From Candidatus Poribacteria bacterium (GTDB lineage Bacteria; Poribacteria; WGA-4E; WGA-3G): a DNA stretch of 64,000 nucleotides. Each line of letters opens with the position of its first letter. The stretch's first letter is position 1. The notes beneath the pieces were generated by a model that saw only the letters and a list, made by a program, of their open reading frames with translations, had not been told where the DNA came from and searched no databases. Both the position numbers and the translations under genes were made by a program. Shown here in pieces: positions 9,524 through 17,198 of this stretch. The stretch is from NCBI GenBank assembly GCA_022821965.1, contig JAJECN010000040.1, positions 124,001 to 188,000 of the forward strand, in the 5' to 3' direction.

Positions 9524-10495
9524 TTAGTCGCTGCCAGATTTCTTCAATCTGCTCCATAGTGTTGTTTGTGTCTGTGCAATTGGAGAAACAGCAAGAAACC
9601 CCTCGGGCACCCACTTAGGGAAATACTTGTTCACCCCATCATTTGTCAACCGCTGGATCGGTTTACCCGCCACATTTATCACGTGAACATCAGTACCTTT
9701 CCCGCGCCCCTGCCATAAAATGTAGGCGATCCATTCCCCATCCGGCGACCACGCCGGTTGGTGGTGAAACCGCGGATCGTTAGTCAACTGGCGTAAACCG
9801 CTGCCATCAAGGTTTACGATGAAAAGCGCATGATTTTTCAAAACTCTGTCTTGTGCCTCAGAAAAGACGATCTGTTTTCCATTCGGTGACCACGCAGGAT
9901 TCGCTCCGTTTCCAGTCCTGAGTTTTCTCAGTCTTTTCCCGTTAGATTGCATTGTATAGATACCGTGACTTGTATCCCGATTTGAATTGAAAGCGATGTG
10001 TTTCCCGTCTGGCGACCACACTGGTTTTGAGTTAAATTGCCCCCTGTTTGTAAGTTGCTGCAGTTTTTCACCTCGAATGTTCATTTTGTAGATATGGTAA
10101 CCCTCTTCTCGATCCGATTCAAAAGCGATCCATTGTCCGTCTGGAGACCAGGCAGGATTATTGTCTCGTGCGGGATGGTTCGTCAACCGGCGAGTTTCCA
10201 TCTGACTCAGATCCATCACATAAATCTCATAATTTCCGTCTCGATCCGACACATAAGCGAAAGACCTTCCATCGGGTGCCCAGGCCGCAGAAAAATCCTT
10301 CGCAGGGTGATCCGTTAAGTTTTGGAGATTCTTACCATCTGTATTAATGATATAGATGTCATGATTTCCTGTTCGATCAGAGTTAAAAGACACATATCCA
10401 ACGTCGGGTTCCTGAGCATAAACCTTCGTCAGAAGCAGCATGCTACTTGCTAAGAACATAACTCCGAATATCATGCCAAAGTCTTTACGTTTCAT
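9524..10495 (-). CDS. TolB-like WD40/PD40 beta-propeller, secreted
   Basis: A 323-residue exported beta-propeller. About six PD40 (TolB-type) blades are visible, each with a PAWSPDGQWIAFxSDR-like core. The start is set at ATG 10495, where AGGAG sits 9 nt upstream and a signal peptide follows (hydrophobic stretch to about VYAQ); the longer reading from 10564 has neither. The C-terminus is a distinct tail (VPEGFLAVSP, then TQTTLW...LKKSGSD) shared almost exactly with the next gene upstream. Lacking the TolB N-terminal domain, it is not the Tol-Pal component itself; an extracytoplasmic binding or scaffold role is inferred. Confidence 0.8.
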   Translation of the reverse strand: MKRKDFGMIFGVMFLASSMLLLTKVYAQEPDVGYVSFNSDRTGNHDIYIINTDGKNLQNLTDHPAKDFSAAWAPDGRSFAYVSDRDGNYEIYVMDLSQMETRRLTNHPARDNNPAWSPDGQWIAFESDREEGYHIYKMNIRGEKLQQLTNRGQFNSKPVWSPDGKHIAFNSNRDTSHGIYTMQSNGKRLRKLRTGNGANPAWSPNGKQIVFSEAQDRVLKNHALFIVNLDGSGLRQLTNDPRFHHQPAWSPDGEWIAYILWQGRGKGTDVHVINVAGKPIQRLTNDGVNKYFPKWVPEGFLAVSPIAQTQTTLWSRLKKSGSD

Positions 10496-10550
10496 CTTTG
10501 TATTCTCCTTACTTTTTCTTTCGATTTTCCGCCTATCGCTAAATGGATAG

Positions 10551-10667
10551 GAGCGATGCGGCAATTGAGTAGGGGAAAGCCGATCGCCTCGAACCGTGTT
10601 TCTCCAAGGAGAAAGGCTCTCCCATGGTTTACTCAGCGTTGTTTAAAGTTAGCAATTTTCATGCCAA
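10551..10667 (-). promoter_or_regulatory. sigma-54-like promoter and paired leader, copy A
   Basis: On the minus strand a TTGGCATGAAAATTGCT box (complement of 10651-10667) matches the sigma-54 -24/-12 pattern: GG and GC separated by 10 nt. About 155 nt separates it from the ATG at 10495. The leader can pair GGGAGAGCC (10615-10623) with GGCTTTCCC (10573-10581) and contains a TTTCTC-CTTG-GAGAAA hairpin. The whole block aligns with copy B upstream of the lipoprotein gene. Function is inferred from sequence only. Confidence 0.45.
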
Positions 10668-10827
10668 CACCAAATATGTCAAATACGTCCATAATCTCGG
10701 TATTACGGCTGTTAAATTGCACAAAAAGGGGCAAAAGGTGTAAAAATGCCCGAAGAGGTACAGCTTCCGCAGTCCAGATCAATTGGAGTCGAATTTTTCT
10801 GATACGAAAAAGGTGATGCCCCTTTAT

Positions 10828-11826
10828 TTAATCGCTGCCAGATTTTTTCAGTGTTCCCCATAAAGTCGTTTGTGTCTTCATAGTGGGAGAAACAGAGAGA
10901 AACCCCTCCGGCACCCACACAGGATAACGATCTCTTGCTGGGTGCTTTGTTAATTGCCGCGTTTCGATGCCATCAGGACTGATAAGATGGATATTTGGAT
11001 CTCGGTTTGGGTTGCCCCACGGACTTTCAACTTCCAATTCATAGGCGATCCACTGCCCATCCGGAGACCAGGTAGGATGATAAGCCCATGTATTTTCTCG
11101 CGTTATCCTCCGATTATTTTGTCCTGCTGCAGTCATGATGTAAATGCCGACCCCCGCAAGATCGGTCATTCTATAGGCAATCTGTTTTCCATCGGGCGAC
11201 CAAGTTGGATGGCCTCCGCCGAACCTCCTTTCTCTAACGCGTCTGGGACTTTTTCCATTGGACTTCATCAGAAAGAGGTCGTTTCCTTCTTTTCTGGCAG
11301 AATAGAAAAGAATTTGATCTCCATCGAGCGACCACTTCGGAAACCTATTGTATCCGGTGTCTGTCAGTTGCTGCAGGTCTCCACTGTTGACATTGATTTT
11401 GTAAATGTTATACGTAGACCCTGGCCCCTCCCCTTCTCTGAACGTAAAGGCAATCCACTGTCCATCCAGCGACCAATTCGGATCAAAATCTCCTGTCGAT
11501 CTCAGATGATTCGTTAATGGACGGATTACGTTGTTATTTCTATTCATCAGATAAATTCTGTCAGTGCCACTCCGATTAGAAACAAAAGCCATCCACTGTC
11601 TGTCGGGTGAGAATGCGGATTGCCAATCTCGTGCTGGGTGGTTTGTGAGATTCTGAAGATTTTTCCCCTTTGTATCCATGATGTAAATTTCAGGGTTCCC
11701 ATCTCGCTCAGAAGTGAATGCGATATGTGTCGCCTCAGAGGCTTGTGCATAAAATCCCACTGCAAGTAGGAAATACACGAACATCACTGTTGCCTGCAAC
11801 GGGGTATAGATAAGTTTAGCTTTCAT
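10828..11826 (-). CDS. TolB-like WD40/PD40 beta-propeller, secreted (paralogue)
   Basis: A 332-residue paralogue of the adjacent propeller gene. Start chosen at ATG 11826, preceded by GGAGAGGAG and followed by a signal peptide (hydrophobic FVYFLLAVGFYAQA). PD40 blades repeat with ERDGNPEIYIMD-, PTWSPDGKQIAY- and LTNHPARD-type cores. It ends with the same tail as its neighbour (VPEGFLSVSP, TQTTLWGTLKKSGSD). The two genes lie head to tail on the minus strand with about 330 bp between them, which points to duplication. A binding or scaffold role outside the cytoplasm is inferred; no catalytic residues are evident. Confidence 0.8.
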   Translation of the reverse strand: MKAKLIYTPLQATVMFVYFLLAVGFYAQASEATHIAFTSERDGNPEIYIMDTKGKNLQNLTNHPARDWQSAFSPDRQWMAFVSNRSGTDRIYLMNRNNNVIRPLTNHLRSTGDFDPNWSLDGQWIAFTFREGEGPGSTYNIYKINVNSGDLQQLTDTGYNRFPKWSLDGDQILFYSARKEGNDLFLMKSNGKSPRRVRERRFGGGHPTWSPDGKQIAYRMTDLAGVGIYIMTAAGQNNRRITRENTWAYHPTWSPDGQWIAYELEVESPWGNPNRDPNIHLISPDGIETRQLTKHPARDRYPVWVPEGFLSVSPTMKTQTTLWGTLKKSGSD

Positions 11827-11926
11827 TTTTCTCCTCTCCAATGTGTCATTCAGAAATAATCCGTTTGACCCAGGAAGGCACCTGAAAAGGGACTGTGATG
11901 TGGAGATAAAGGAGTTATAGAAAAAC

Positions 11927-12319
11927 TTAATCTCCTTTATCCGCAATAGTGTAAAATTGAACCGTCTCAATGCGACCGGCTCCAGTCATTGAGTGTTTTA
12001 TAATTTTGATAGCATCTGTCTCAGCACTCAGTGGGATTTCAAAAGGGAATTGAATTCCACCCGGTATTTTTTTGGTGGGTTCCCATTGATTTCTCTTATC
12101 ACGTACATGAATTTCAATGTTTCGGATTTTTCCAGAACCGAGAAGCACAACTTTCCGTACGTTCGCTCTCTCTGGAAGTGAATAAATAACTCCGTGGAAA
12201 GTCGCCTTTTCTTCTACATCGCGATCAATCAAAACATACTCCTGCTCCGTTAGGAGTGCTGCGCAGCCAATCTGTGACAGGCACAAAAGTATAAAGAGTA
12301 GACATTTCCATCTGTTCAT
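11927..12319 (-). CDS. small lipoprotein, unknown function
   Basis: A 130-residue predicted lipoprotein. ATG 12319 has GAGGAG 9 nt upstream and starts a short lipoprotein signal (MNRWKCLLFILLCLSQIGC), with Cys as the likely lipidation site. The mature part is a small beta-rich domain (NVRKVVLLGSGKIRNIEIHVRD...IETVQFYTIADKGD) that resembles a discoidin-type or carbohydrate-binding sandwich, but I cannot name the family. It is followed on the same strand by the two propeller genes, so co-expression is plausible. Copy B of the sigma-54-like promoter/leader lies directly upstream. Confidence 0.65.
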   Translation of the reverse strand: MNRWKCLLFILLCLSQIGCAALLTEQEYVLIDRDVEEKATFHGVIYSLPERANVRKVVLLGSGKIRNIEIHVRDKRNQWEPTKKIPGGIQFPFEIPLSAETDAIKIIKHSMTGAGRIETVQFYTIADKGD

Positions 12320-12337
12320 GATCGTTTCTCCTCGCAA

Positions 12338-12469
12338 ATGGTGCTGTGGAGCGATGCGACAATCGAGTTAGGGAAAGCTGATCGCATCGCTCCAAATTTT
12401 TCCAAGGAGGGGGCTTTCCCGGTTGGTTCGCAAGTATTAACACGTAAGCATAAGCAATTTTCATGCCAA
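12338..12469 (-). promoter_or_regulatory. sigma-54-like promoter and paired leader, copy B
   Basis: The minus strand repeats the TTGGCATGAAAATTGCT box of copy A (complement of 12453-12469), again with GG-N10-GC spacing, about 134 nt before the lipoprotein ATG. Downstream, GGGAAAGCC (12412-12420) can pair with GCTTTCCC (12371-12378), and a perfect 12-bp inverted repeat (GGAGCGATGCGA, 12348-12359 and 12382-12393) encloses part of the same segment, so two alternative folds compete. The arrangement suggests regulated transcription plus an RNA switch or attenuator. Confidence 0.45.
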
Positions 12470-12984
12470 AGACAATTTGAGTGCAAAAGCGCGCATAAAC
12501 ACCAAATTCTCCCAATTCTATCTGATGCGATGCTTTTCAGTGTTCAATTTTTGGACGATTTTGTTCAAAAAGGGAGATTTAGGACGTTTCGGACACAACA
12601 CCGAAAACGTCTGATTCGCTTCATGAACGTAGGGGTGAAAAAACAAAAACACATCAGCTCCCACAGAAAACTACAGAATTTTCGAGTCTCTCAAAATTGA
12701 GCGAAAACCTAAGCGACCAAAGGTCTGAGAAGCGATTTTGAAAAATTTCATGGGCGGTTAAAATGGTCAAATTTCTGTGGTGAATTCGATAGGTCATCGC
12801 GTCCTTTAAGGTGATAGAAGTCGAAGGCGTTAGCAACTTTGAAAGGCAAACAAGACGAAATTGTGAATTATATATTTACTATATGTTAACTACCACAATT
12901 TTCAATTTCTGGACAGATCTGTTCAAAGTCTCCTGTGTAGAAACTCTTGACATTCCTCATTTTTTCAAATATACTGAGTCGTAG
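12470..12984. other. non-coding stretch
   Basis: No convincing gene. Short open frames here lack start signals and family resemblance. A motif close to TTCAATTT-TGGAC-GAT-TGTTCAAA occurs near 12542 and again near 12902, but its meaning is unclear. The right part abuts the epimerase remnant. Confidence 0.4.
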
Positions 12985-13224
12985 AAAAAAGAGAATTTTC
13001 AATATAACAACATCTTTGATAATACCGCGGCGAAAGCAGACTTGGATTTTCGCTGGACGATTACATTCGTTGAGGGTGTCCGTCGTATTGTCGCTTGGTT
13101 GGATGCTCGCGATCGCATTCACGACAAAGATGAACCGGCGGTTTACGGCGAAATCATTGAGAGGTGGAAGAACCTCAGTACGAAAGATGCTTTTTTTAAC
13201 GCATCTGACAACACAGAGACTTAA
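12985..13224 (+). pseudogene. C-terminal remnant of an NAD-dependent epimerase/dehydratase
   Basis: After an in-frame TAG at 12982, the frame encodes about 79 residues: FDNTAAKADLDFRWT, FVEGVRRIVAWLD, then DEPAVYGEIIERW. This matches the C-terminal end of extended-SDR epimerases, where IFDNTKAKxxLxFxYT precedes FxEGVRRTIAW. No Rossmann domain, start codon or ribosome-binding site is present upstream in any frame. It is therefore a decayed 3' fragment. Its TAA is immediately followed by the ATG of the nucleoside hydrolase. Confidence 0.6.
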
Positions 13225-14205
13225 ATGCAGCATTCAATGTTCTTTTATCTATGGAGAAACTTGAAAGTTTCATATTTTGCGACGATATTGACGCTTTTTA
13301 CTATGGCAATGACATCATCTAACTCTTTAGCACAAGGGACCGCGAAAGCATCCGCTAAAAAAGTAATATTTGAAACCGATATGTGTGGCGATGTCGATGA
13401 TGTTGGCGCGTTGGCGGTGCTGCATGCCTTGGCAGATGGTGGGAAAGCAGAAATCCTGGCGATCAGTTTCAATGAGGTGCATCCAAGCGGGGTCAACGCT
13501 ATTCGTGCCATAAATACATGGTACAATCGCGGTGAAATACCCATCGGTATTTATAAGGGGGATCTCGCTGATCCTGATAAATCGAGATATCTGGATAAAA
13601 TCGCTGATTTCCCTCGCGGTTCCGTTTCTGTTGAAGTCCCAAGTTCCCTTGAACTCTATTTGAAAGTGCTTCGTGAACAACCTGATAACTCGGTGACGAT
13701 TATCAGCGTTGGGTTTCTCAATAATCTCTACGATCTTATGAAGGCTGATCCGGATCTCATTACGCAGAAAGTTACGGAACTCGTTGTGATGGCGGGACTT
13801 GTAAACGATACTTTTAACACGGTCCGCCACGATTTGGTTGGTAAGACGGAGGATGTTATTCGCGATTGGCCCACACGGCTTGTTATCAGCCAGCACGGGG
13901 CATCTGTGCGTACCGGTGCGAGACTTGTAGAGGCATCTGCTGAAAATCCTGTGCGGGAGGCGTATTATCAATGGTTCAACGGGCAGTACAAAGGACGCGC
14001 CAGTTGGGATCAGGTCGCGGTTTTATATGGTGTGCGTGGTCTTGGAGATTATTTCATTGAGGTTACAGACGGCAAAGGTCGGTTATTGAATGGATTTGAA
14101 TGGGAGATGAAACCCGGTTTTCGGTCTTATCTGGATCCGAAGTTGTCGGATAGTGAGTTTGTCCATATTGTTGAAGACTTGATGATTAAACCGCCGGGGA
14201 GATAA
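13225..14205 (+). CDS. nucleoside hydrolase-like protein, exported
   Basis: A 326-residue protein of the inosine/uridine-preferring nucleoside hydrolase fold. The calcium/ribose motif reads ETDMCGDVDDVGAL with Asp52, Asp58 and Asp59, close to the canonical DTDxGxDDxxAL. Further family marks are ISVGFLNNLYDLM and the strand TELVVMAGL. An N-terminal signal peptide (about residues 1-36, ending SLAQG) places it outside the cytoplasm, as in many planctomycete-type members. ATG 13225 abuts the stop of the epimerase remnant; ATG at residue 5 is an alternative start. N-ribosyl hydrolysis is the family reaction; the natural substrate is not known. Confidence 0.85.
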   Translation: MQHSMFFYLWRNLKVSYFATILTLFTMAMTSSNSLAQGTAKASAKKVIFETDMCGDVDDVGALAVLHALADGGKAEILAISFNEVHPSGVNAIRAINTWYNRGEIPIGIYKGDLADPDKSRYLDKIADFPRGSVSVEVPSSLELYLKVLREQPDNSVTIISVGFLNNLYDLMKADPDLITQKVTELVVMAGLVNDTFNTVRHDLVGKTEDVIRDWPTRLVISQHGASVRTGARLVEASAENPVREAYYQWFNGQYKGRASWDQVAVLYGVRGLGDYFIEVTDGKGRLLNGFEWEMKPGFRSYLDPKLSDSEFVHIVEDLMIKPPGR

Positions 14206-14350
14206 CCTAAAAAGCGCGCCTATATAATTTCAGTTTGTAGTAGCGCAATTCATTGCCTGTCGATTACCGAATTACTTTTTATCTTCATACAATTCTACCT
14301 CCATACACTTGCTGGCGAGGTTTGCAACCTCGCCTTTATGGAAGGTTTCA

Positions 14351-16765
14351 ATGAAAAAAACTATCTTGGCAATAACAATTTTCGCGGCTGCATTTTCGCT
14401 CGCGGATGCGCAACAAAACTCAGAGGTGAATATGATTGAACGCTGGGGGATATTTGAAGTAACTTTGAACGGACCGGACGCAGGGAATCCGTTCACTGAG
14501 GTTGAATTGACAGCGGAATTTAAACAAGAGGGTCGGACTTTCGAGCCGCATGGGTTCTATGACGGAAACGGAATATACAAAATCCGCTTCATGCCTGACG
14601 CAATCGGTGAATGGACGTACACGACGAAAAGTAATCGCGCTGAGCTCGACGGTCAGAGTGGACAGTTTACGTGCATCGAACCCTCTGATGGAAACCACGG
14701 ACCTGTGCAAGTCTATAAAGATTTTTACTTGCGATACGCCGATGGGACACCGTATCACCAATTTGGGACGACCTGCTATGCTTGGGCACATCAAGATGAT
14801 GCGATGGAGGAACAGACGCTCAAAACGCTCGTTGAGGCACCTTTCAATAAGATGCGGATGTGCATTTTTCCTAAAGATTACGTCTATAACAAAAACGAAC
14901 CGGTTTATTACCCGTTTGAAGGGAAGCCTCTAAAAGATTGGGATTTCACAAGGTTCAACCCCAAATTCTGGCATCATTTTGAACAACGCGTGCAAGACCT
15001 CTTGGACCTCGGTATTGAGGCGGACATCATTCTGTTTCATACTTATGACCGCTGGGATTTTGAGAATATGGATGCCGAAAGCGATGACCGATACATCCGT
15101 TATGCTGTTGCGCGGTTGGCAGCTTTTCGGAATGTTTGGTGGTCTCTCGCAAATGAATTTGATATCATACCAGCGAAACAGGAATCGGACTGGGATCGGT
15201 TTTTCCAGATTATCCGTGACCATGACCCGTATCAGCGTTTACGTGGGATTCATAACTGCAGGCGTTGGTATGATCACAGCAAACCGTGGGTGACACATAC
15301 AAGCATCCAAACCTCTAACATGGCACAAGGCATCCGCTATCGTACGCAATATGGAAAGCCTGTTATTTATGATGAGTGCCGTTACGAGGGTGATATTCCG
15401 CAAGGATGGGGAAATATCACAGCGGAAGAGATGGTTCAAAACTTCTGGGCAGGTACTGTTTCTGGGTGCTATGTGGGACACGGAGAAACATACGAACATC
15501 CAGAAGACCTCCTCTGGTGGGCGAAAGGTGGTGTGCTGCGCGGTGAGAGTCCACCACGGATTGCGTTTCTCAAAGACTTCATGGCAGACGCACCTGCATT
15601 TGATACACTTGAGCCGATCGGTGACGATAAGGGACGGTATATCCTCGCGAAACATGGAAAATACTACCTGACTCACACAACCGAACCACAGACAATAACG
15701 TTGGATTTGCACGGGGAGCAGCCGTATAAAGTCGATCGTGTGGATACTTGGAATATGAAAGTCGTTCCTGTCGGTACGGCGCAACCCGGAGCGTATACAT
15801 TTGCTGCACCGCACAGTGGTTTTGCATATCGTTTTACGCCATACGCACCGGGTGAGAAACTTCGTCCGGAGGCGAAAGCGTCTGCTGATGTGCTTCAAGG
15901 CAGTGCACCGCTTACAGTGAATTTCTCAGCGGCAGGTGATCTAACACACCATTGGAGTTTCGGAGACGGGGCAACATCCAACGAATCGCATCCGACACAC
16001 ATCTACGAAAGCCTTGGTCAATACGTTGCAACACTCACGGTGATGAACGAGGAGGGCGACACTTCGACGACATCCATCGCAATCCATGTATCACCGAAGG
16101 CACCCGCTGACATCGGAACGCATACAGAATTCCCCGGTTCGCGTGATGGACTCGTGTTTCTCTGGCATAACACACTTGAAGGCAGTGGAGAAATTGAGGC
16201 GCGTGGAGATGCGACAATCGATGAAGATGGACAGATGGATTTGACCGGCGGTGCATTTCTCACTAAGGGTGTAAATGAGGCACTTCTCGCAGCATGTCAG
16301 GCGAGCAACCAGTTGATGCTTGAGTGTCTGGTTACAACGGATAATCTGGATCAGGATGGTCCTGCAAGGATTATCTCGTTCTCAAACGACATTACTCATC
16401 GCAACTTTACTTTCGGGCAAGATGGAAGCCGTTTTGCTGTGAGAATCCGCACGCCGCGGACCGGCGCGAATGCTATGGGCGGCGAGTTCTCTTTCGGTAA
16501 GATTGAGGTGGGGAAACCAGTACACGTCATCGTCAGTTATTTTGATGGAAACGTCTATTGCTATATCAATGGCGAACTCGTTTACGTTAGCAACGGAATT
16601 CAAGGGGATTTCAGCAATTGGGAACGCTATCCGTTGCTTTTCGGTGATGAGGCGAGTGGTGGTCGGAATTGGGAAGGCAAGCTGAGCCGTGTTGCGATTT
16701 ACAGCCGATTCGTCGGTGTGGAAGAGGCAACGCATAAGTTTACAGTGGTTCCTAAAAACAAATAG
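14351..16765 (+). CDS. DUF5060/DUF4038-type glycoside hydrolase with PKD and LamG-like domains
   Basis: An 804-residue exported glycosidase. ATG 14351 has GGAAGG upstream and starts a signal peptide ending near LADAQ. Residues about 24-108 form a DUF5060 sandwich (IERWGIFEVTLNGP...FYDGNGIYKIRFMPD). Residues about 118-410 form a TIM barrel of the DUF4038/apiosidase-like type with probable acid/base Glu269 (SLANEFD) and nucleophile Glu342 (VIYDECRYEGD). A DUF5605-like sandwich follows to about 498, then a PKD domain (about 505-582, HWSFGDGATSNESHPTHIY) and a LamG-like lectin domain (about 600-800). It probably attacks a plant or sponge-derived polysaccharide. A fragment homologous to its LamG region is found at 25543. 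Confidence 0.82.
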   Translation: MKKTILAITIFAAAFSLADAQQNSEVNMIERWGIFEVTLNGPDAGNPFTEVELTAEFKQEGRTFEPHGFYDGNGIYKIRFMPDAIGEWTYTTKSNRAELDGQSGQFTCIEPSDGNHGPVQVYKDFYLRYADGTPYHQFGTTCYAWAHQDDAMEEQTLKTLVEAPFNKMRMCIFPKDYVYNKNEPVYYPFEGKPLKDWDFTRFNPKFWHHFEQRVQDLLDLGIEADIILFHTYDRWDFENMDAESDDRYIRYAVARLAAFRNVWWSLANEFDIIPAKQESDWDRFFQIIRDHDPYQRLRGIHNCRRWYDHSKPWVTHTSIQTSNMAQGIRYRTQYGKPVIYDECRYEGDIPQGWGNITAEEMVQNFWAGTVSGCYVGHGETYEHPEDLLWWAKGGVLRGESPPRIAFLKDFMADAPAFDTLEPIGDDKGRYILAKHGKYYLTHTTEPQTITLDLHGEQPYKVDRVDTWNMKVVPVGTAQPGAYTFAAPHSGFAYRFTPYAPGEKLRPEAKASADVLQGSAPLTVNFSAAGDLTHHWSFGDGATSNESHPTHIYESLGQYVATLTVMNEEGDTSTTSIAIHVSPKAPADIGTHTEFPGSRDGLVFLWHNTLEGSGEIEARGDATIDEDGQMDLTGGAFLTKGVNEALLAACQASNQLMLECLVTTDNLDQDGPARIISFSNDITHRNFTFGQDGSRFAVRIRTPRTGANAMGGEFSFGKIEVGKPVHVIVSYFDGNVYCYINGELVYVSNGIQGDFSNWERYPLLFGDEASGGRNWEGKLSRVAIYSRFVGVEEATHKFTVVPKNK

Positions 16766-17198
16766 ACACTTTTCCTTCCCGGTAGAATTTCGCAGTGGTA
16801 TTCCTGCGTATTTCCCCTTAGTATCCTCCCTCGCCCTTTCGTTAGCGTGTAGATAATTACGGGATTTACTATAAATTGTCCAAAATTTAGTAAAAATTTC
16901 GTATTATTTTATAGTTACATACAGACGATATTACAATTTAATTTGATTAATAACGAAAAATATCTTATCATAACTGATGGCGTATCAACTACAGTTATCC
17001 CCTTTGCCGTTTGTGCCTTAAACACACTGACAATAATAGCATTAACGACCACAGACTGTTTCACTGCAATACGGAATCAGTGTCTATTTTAGTATATCCA
17101 AGCGAGGATTTCTCCACAATGCGAAAGACGCTAATCCGATAGCCATTTACACACATCTGGTACATTTGTAATCAACGTTTGAAATGGAGTTTCACAAT
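16766..17198. other. non-coding, AT-rich stretch with one element end
   Basis: No gene. A GGGATTTACTATAA motif around 16861-16874 matches the right end of the TTATAGTA/TACTATAA element family but has no partner nearby. The rest is AT-rich and leads into the ribosome-binding site (TGGAG at about 17187) of the giant gene. Confidence 0.5.

Noticed and set aside
9524-10495. TolB of the Tol-Pal system
   Set aside because: There is no TolB N-terminal domain and no tolQRA or pal nearby; only the propeller blades are alike.
12338-12469. Known riboswitch (c-di-GMP, cobalamin, guanidine, TPP)
   Set aside because: None of the conserved core sequences of these classes is present; only pairing and a sigma-54-like box can be shown.
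12225-12700. Overlapping ORFs upstream of the lipoprotein gene (both strands)
   Set aside because: They run through the promoter/leader block and lack start signals; the duplicated leader explains the sequence conservation.
13327-13971. Minus-strand ORF of 214 codons
   Set aside because: Antisense to the nucleoside hydrolase, whose motifs are clear on the plus strand.
15239-15898. Minus-strand ORF of 219 codons
   Set aside because: Antisense to the barrel domain of the glycoside hydrolase; no recognisable protein features.
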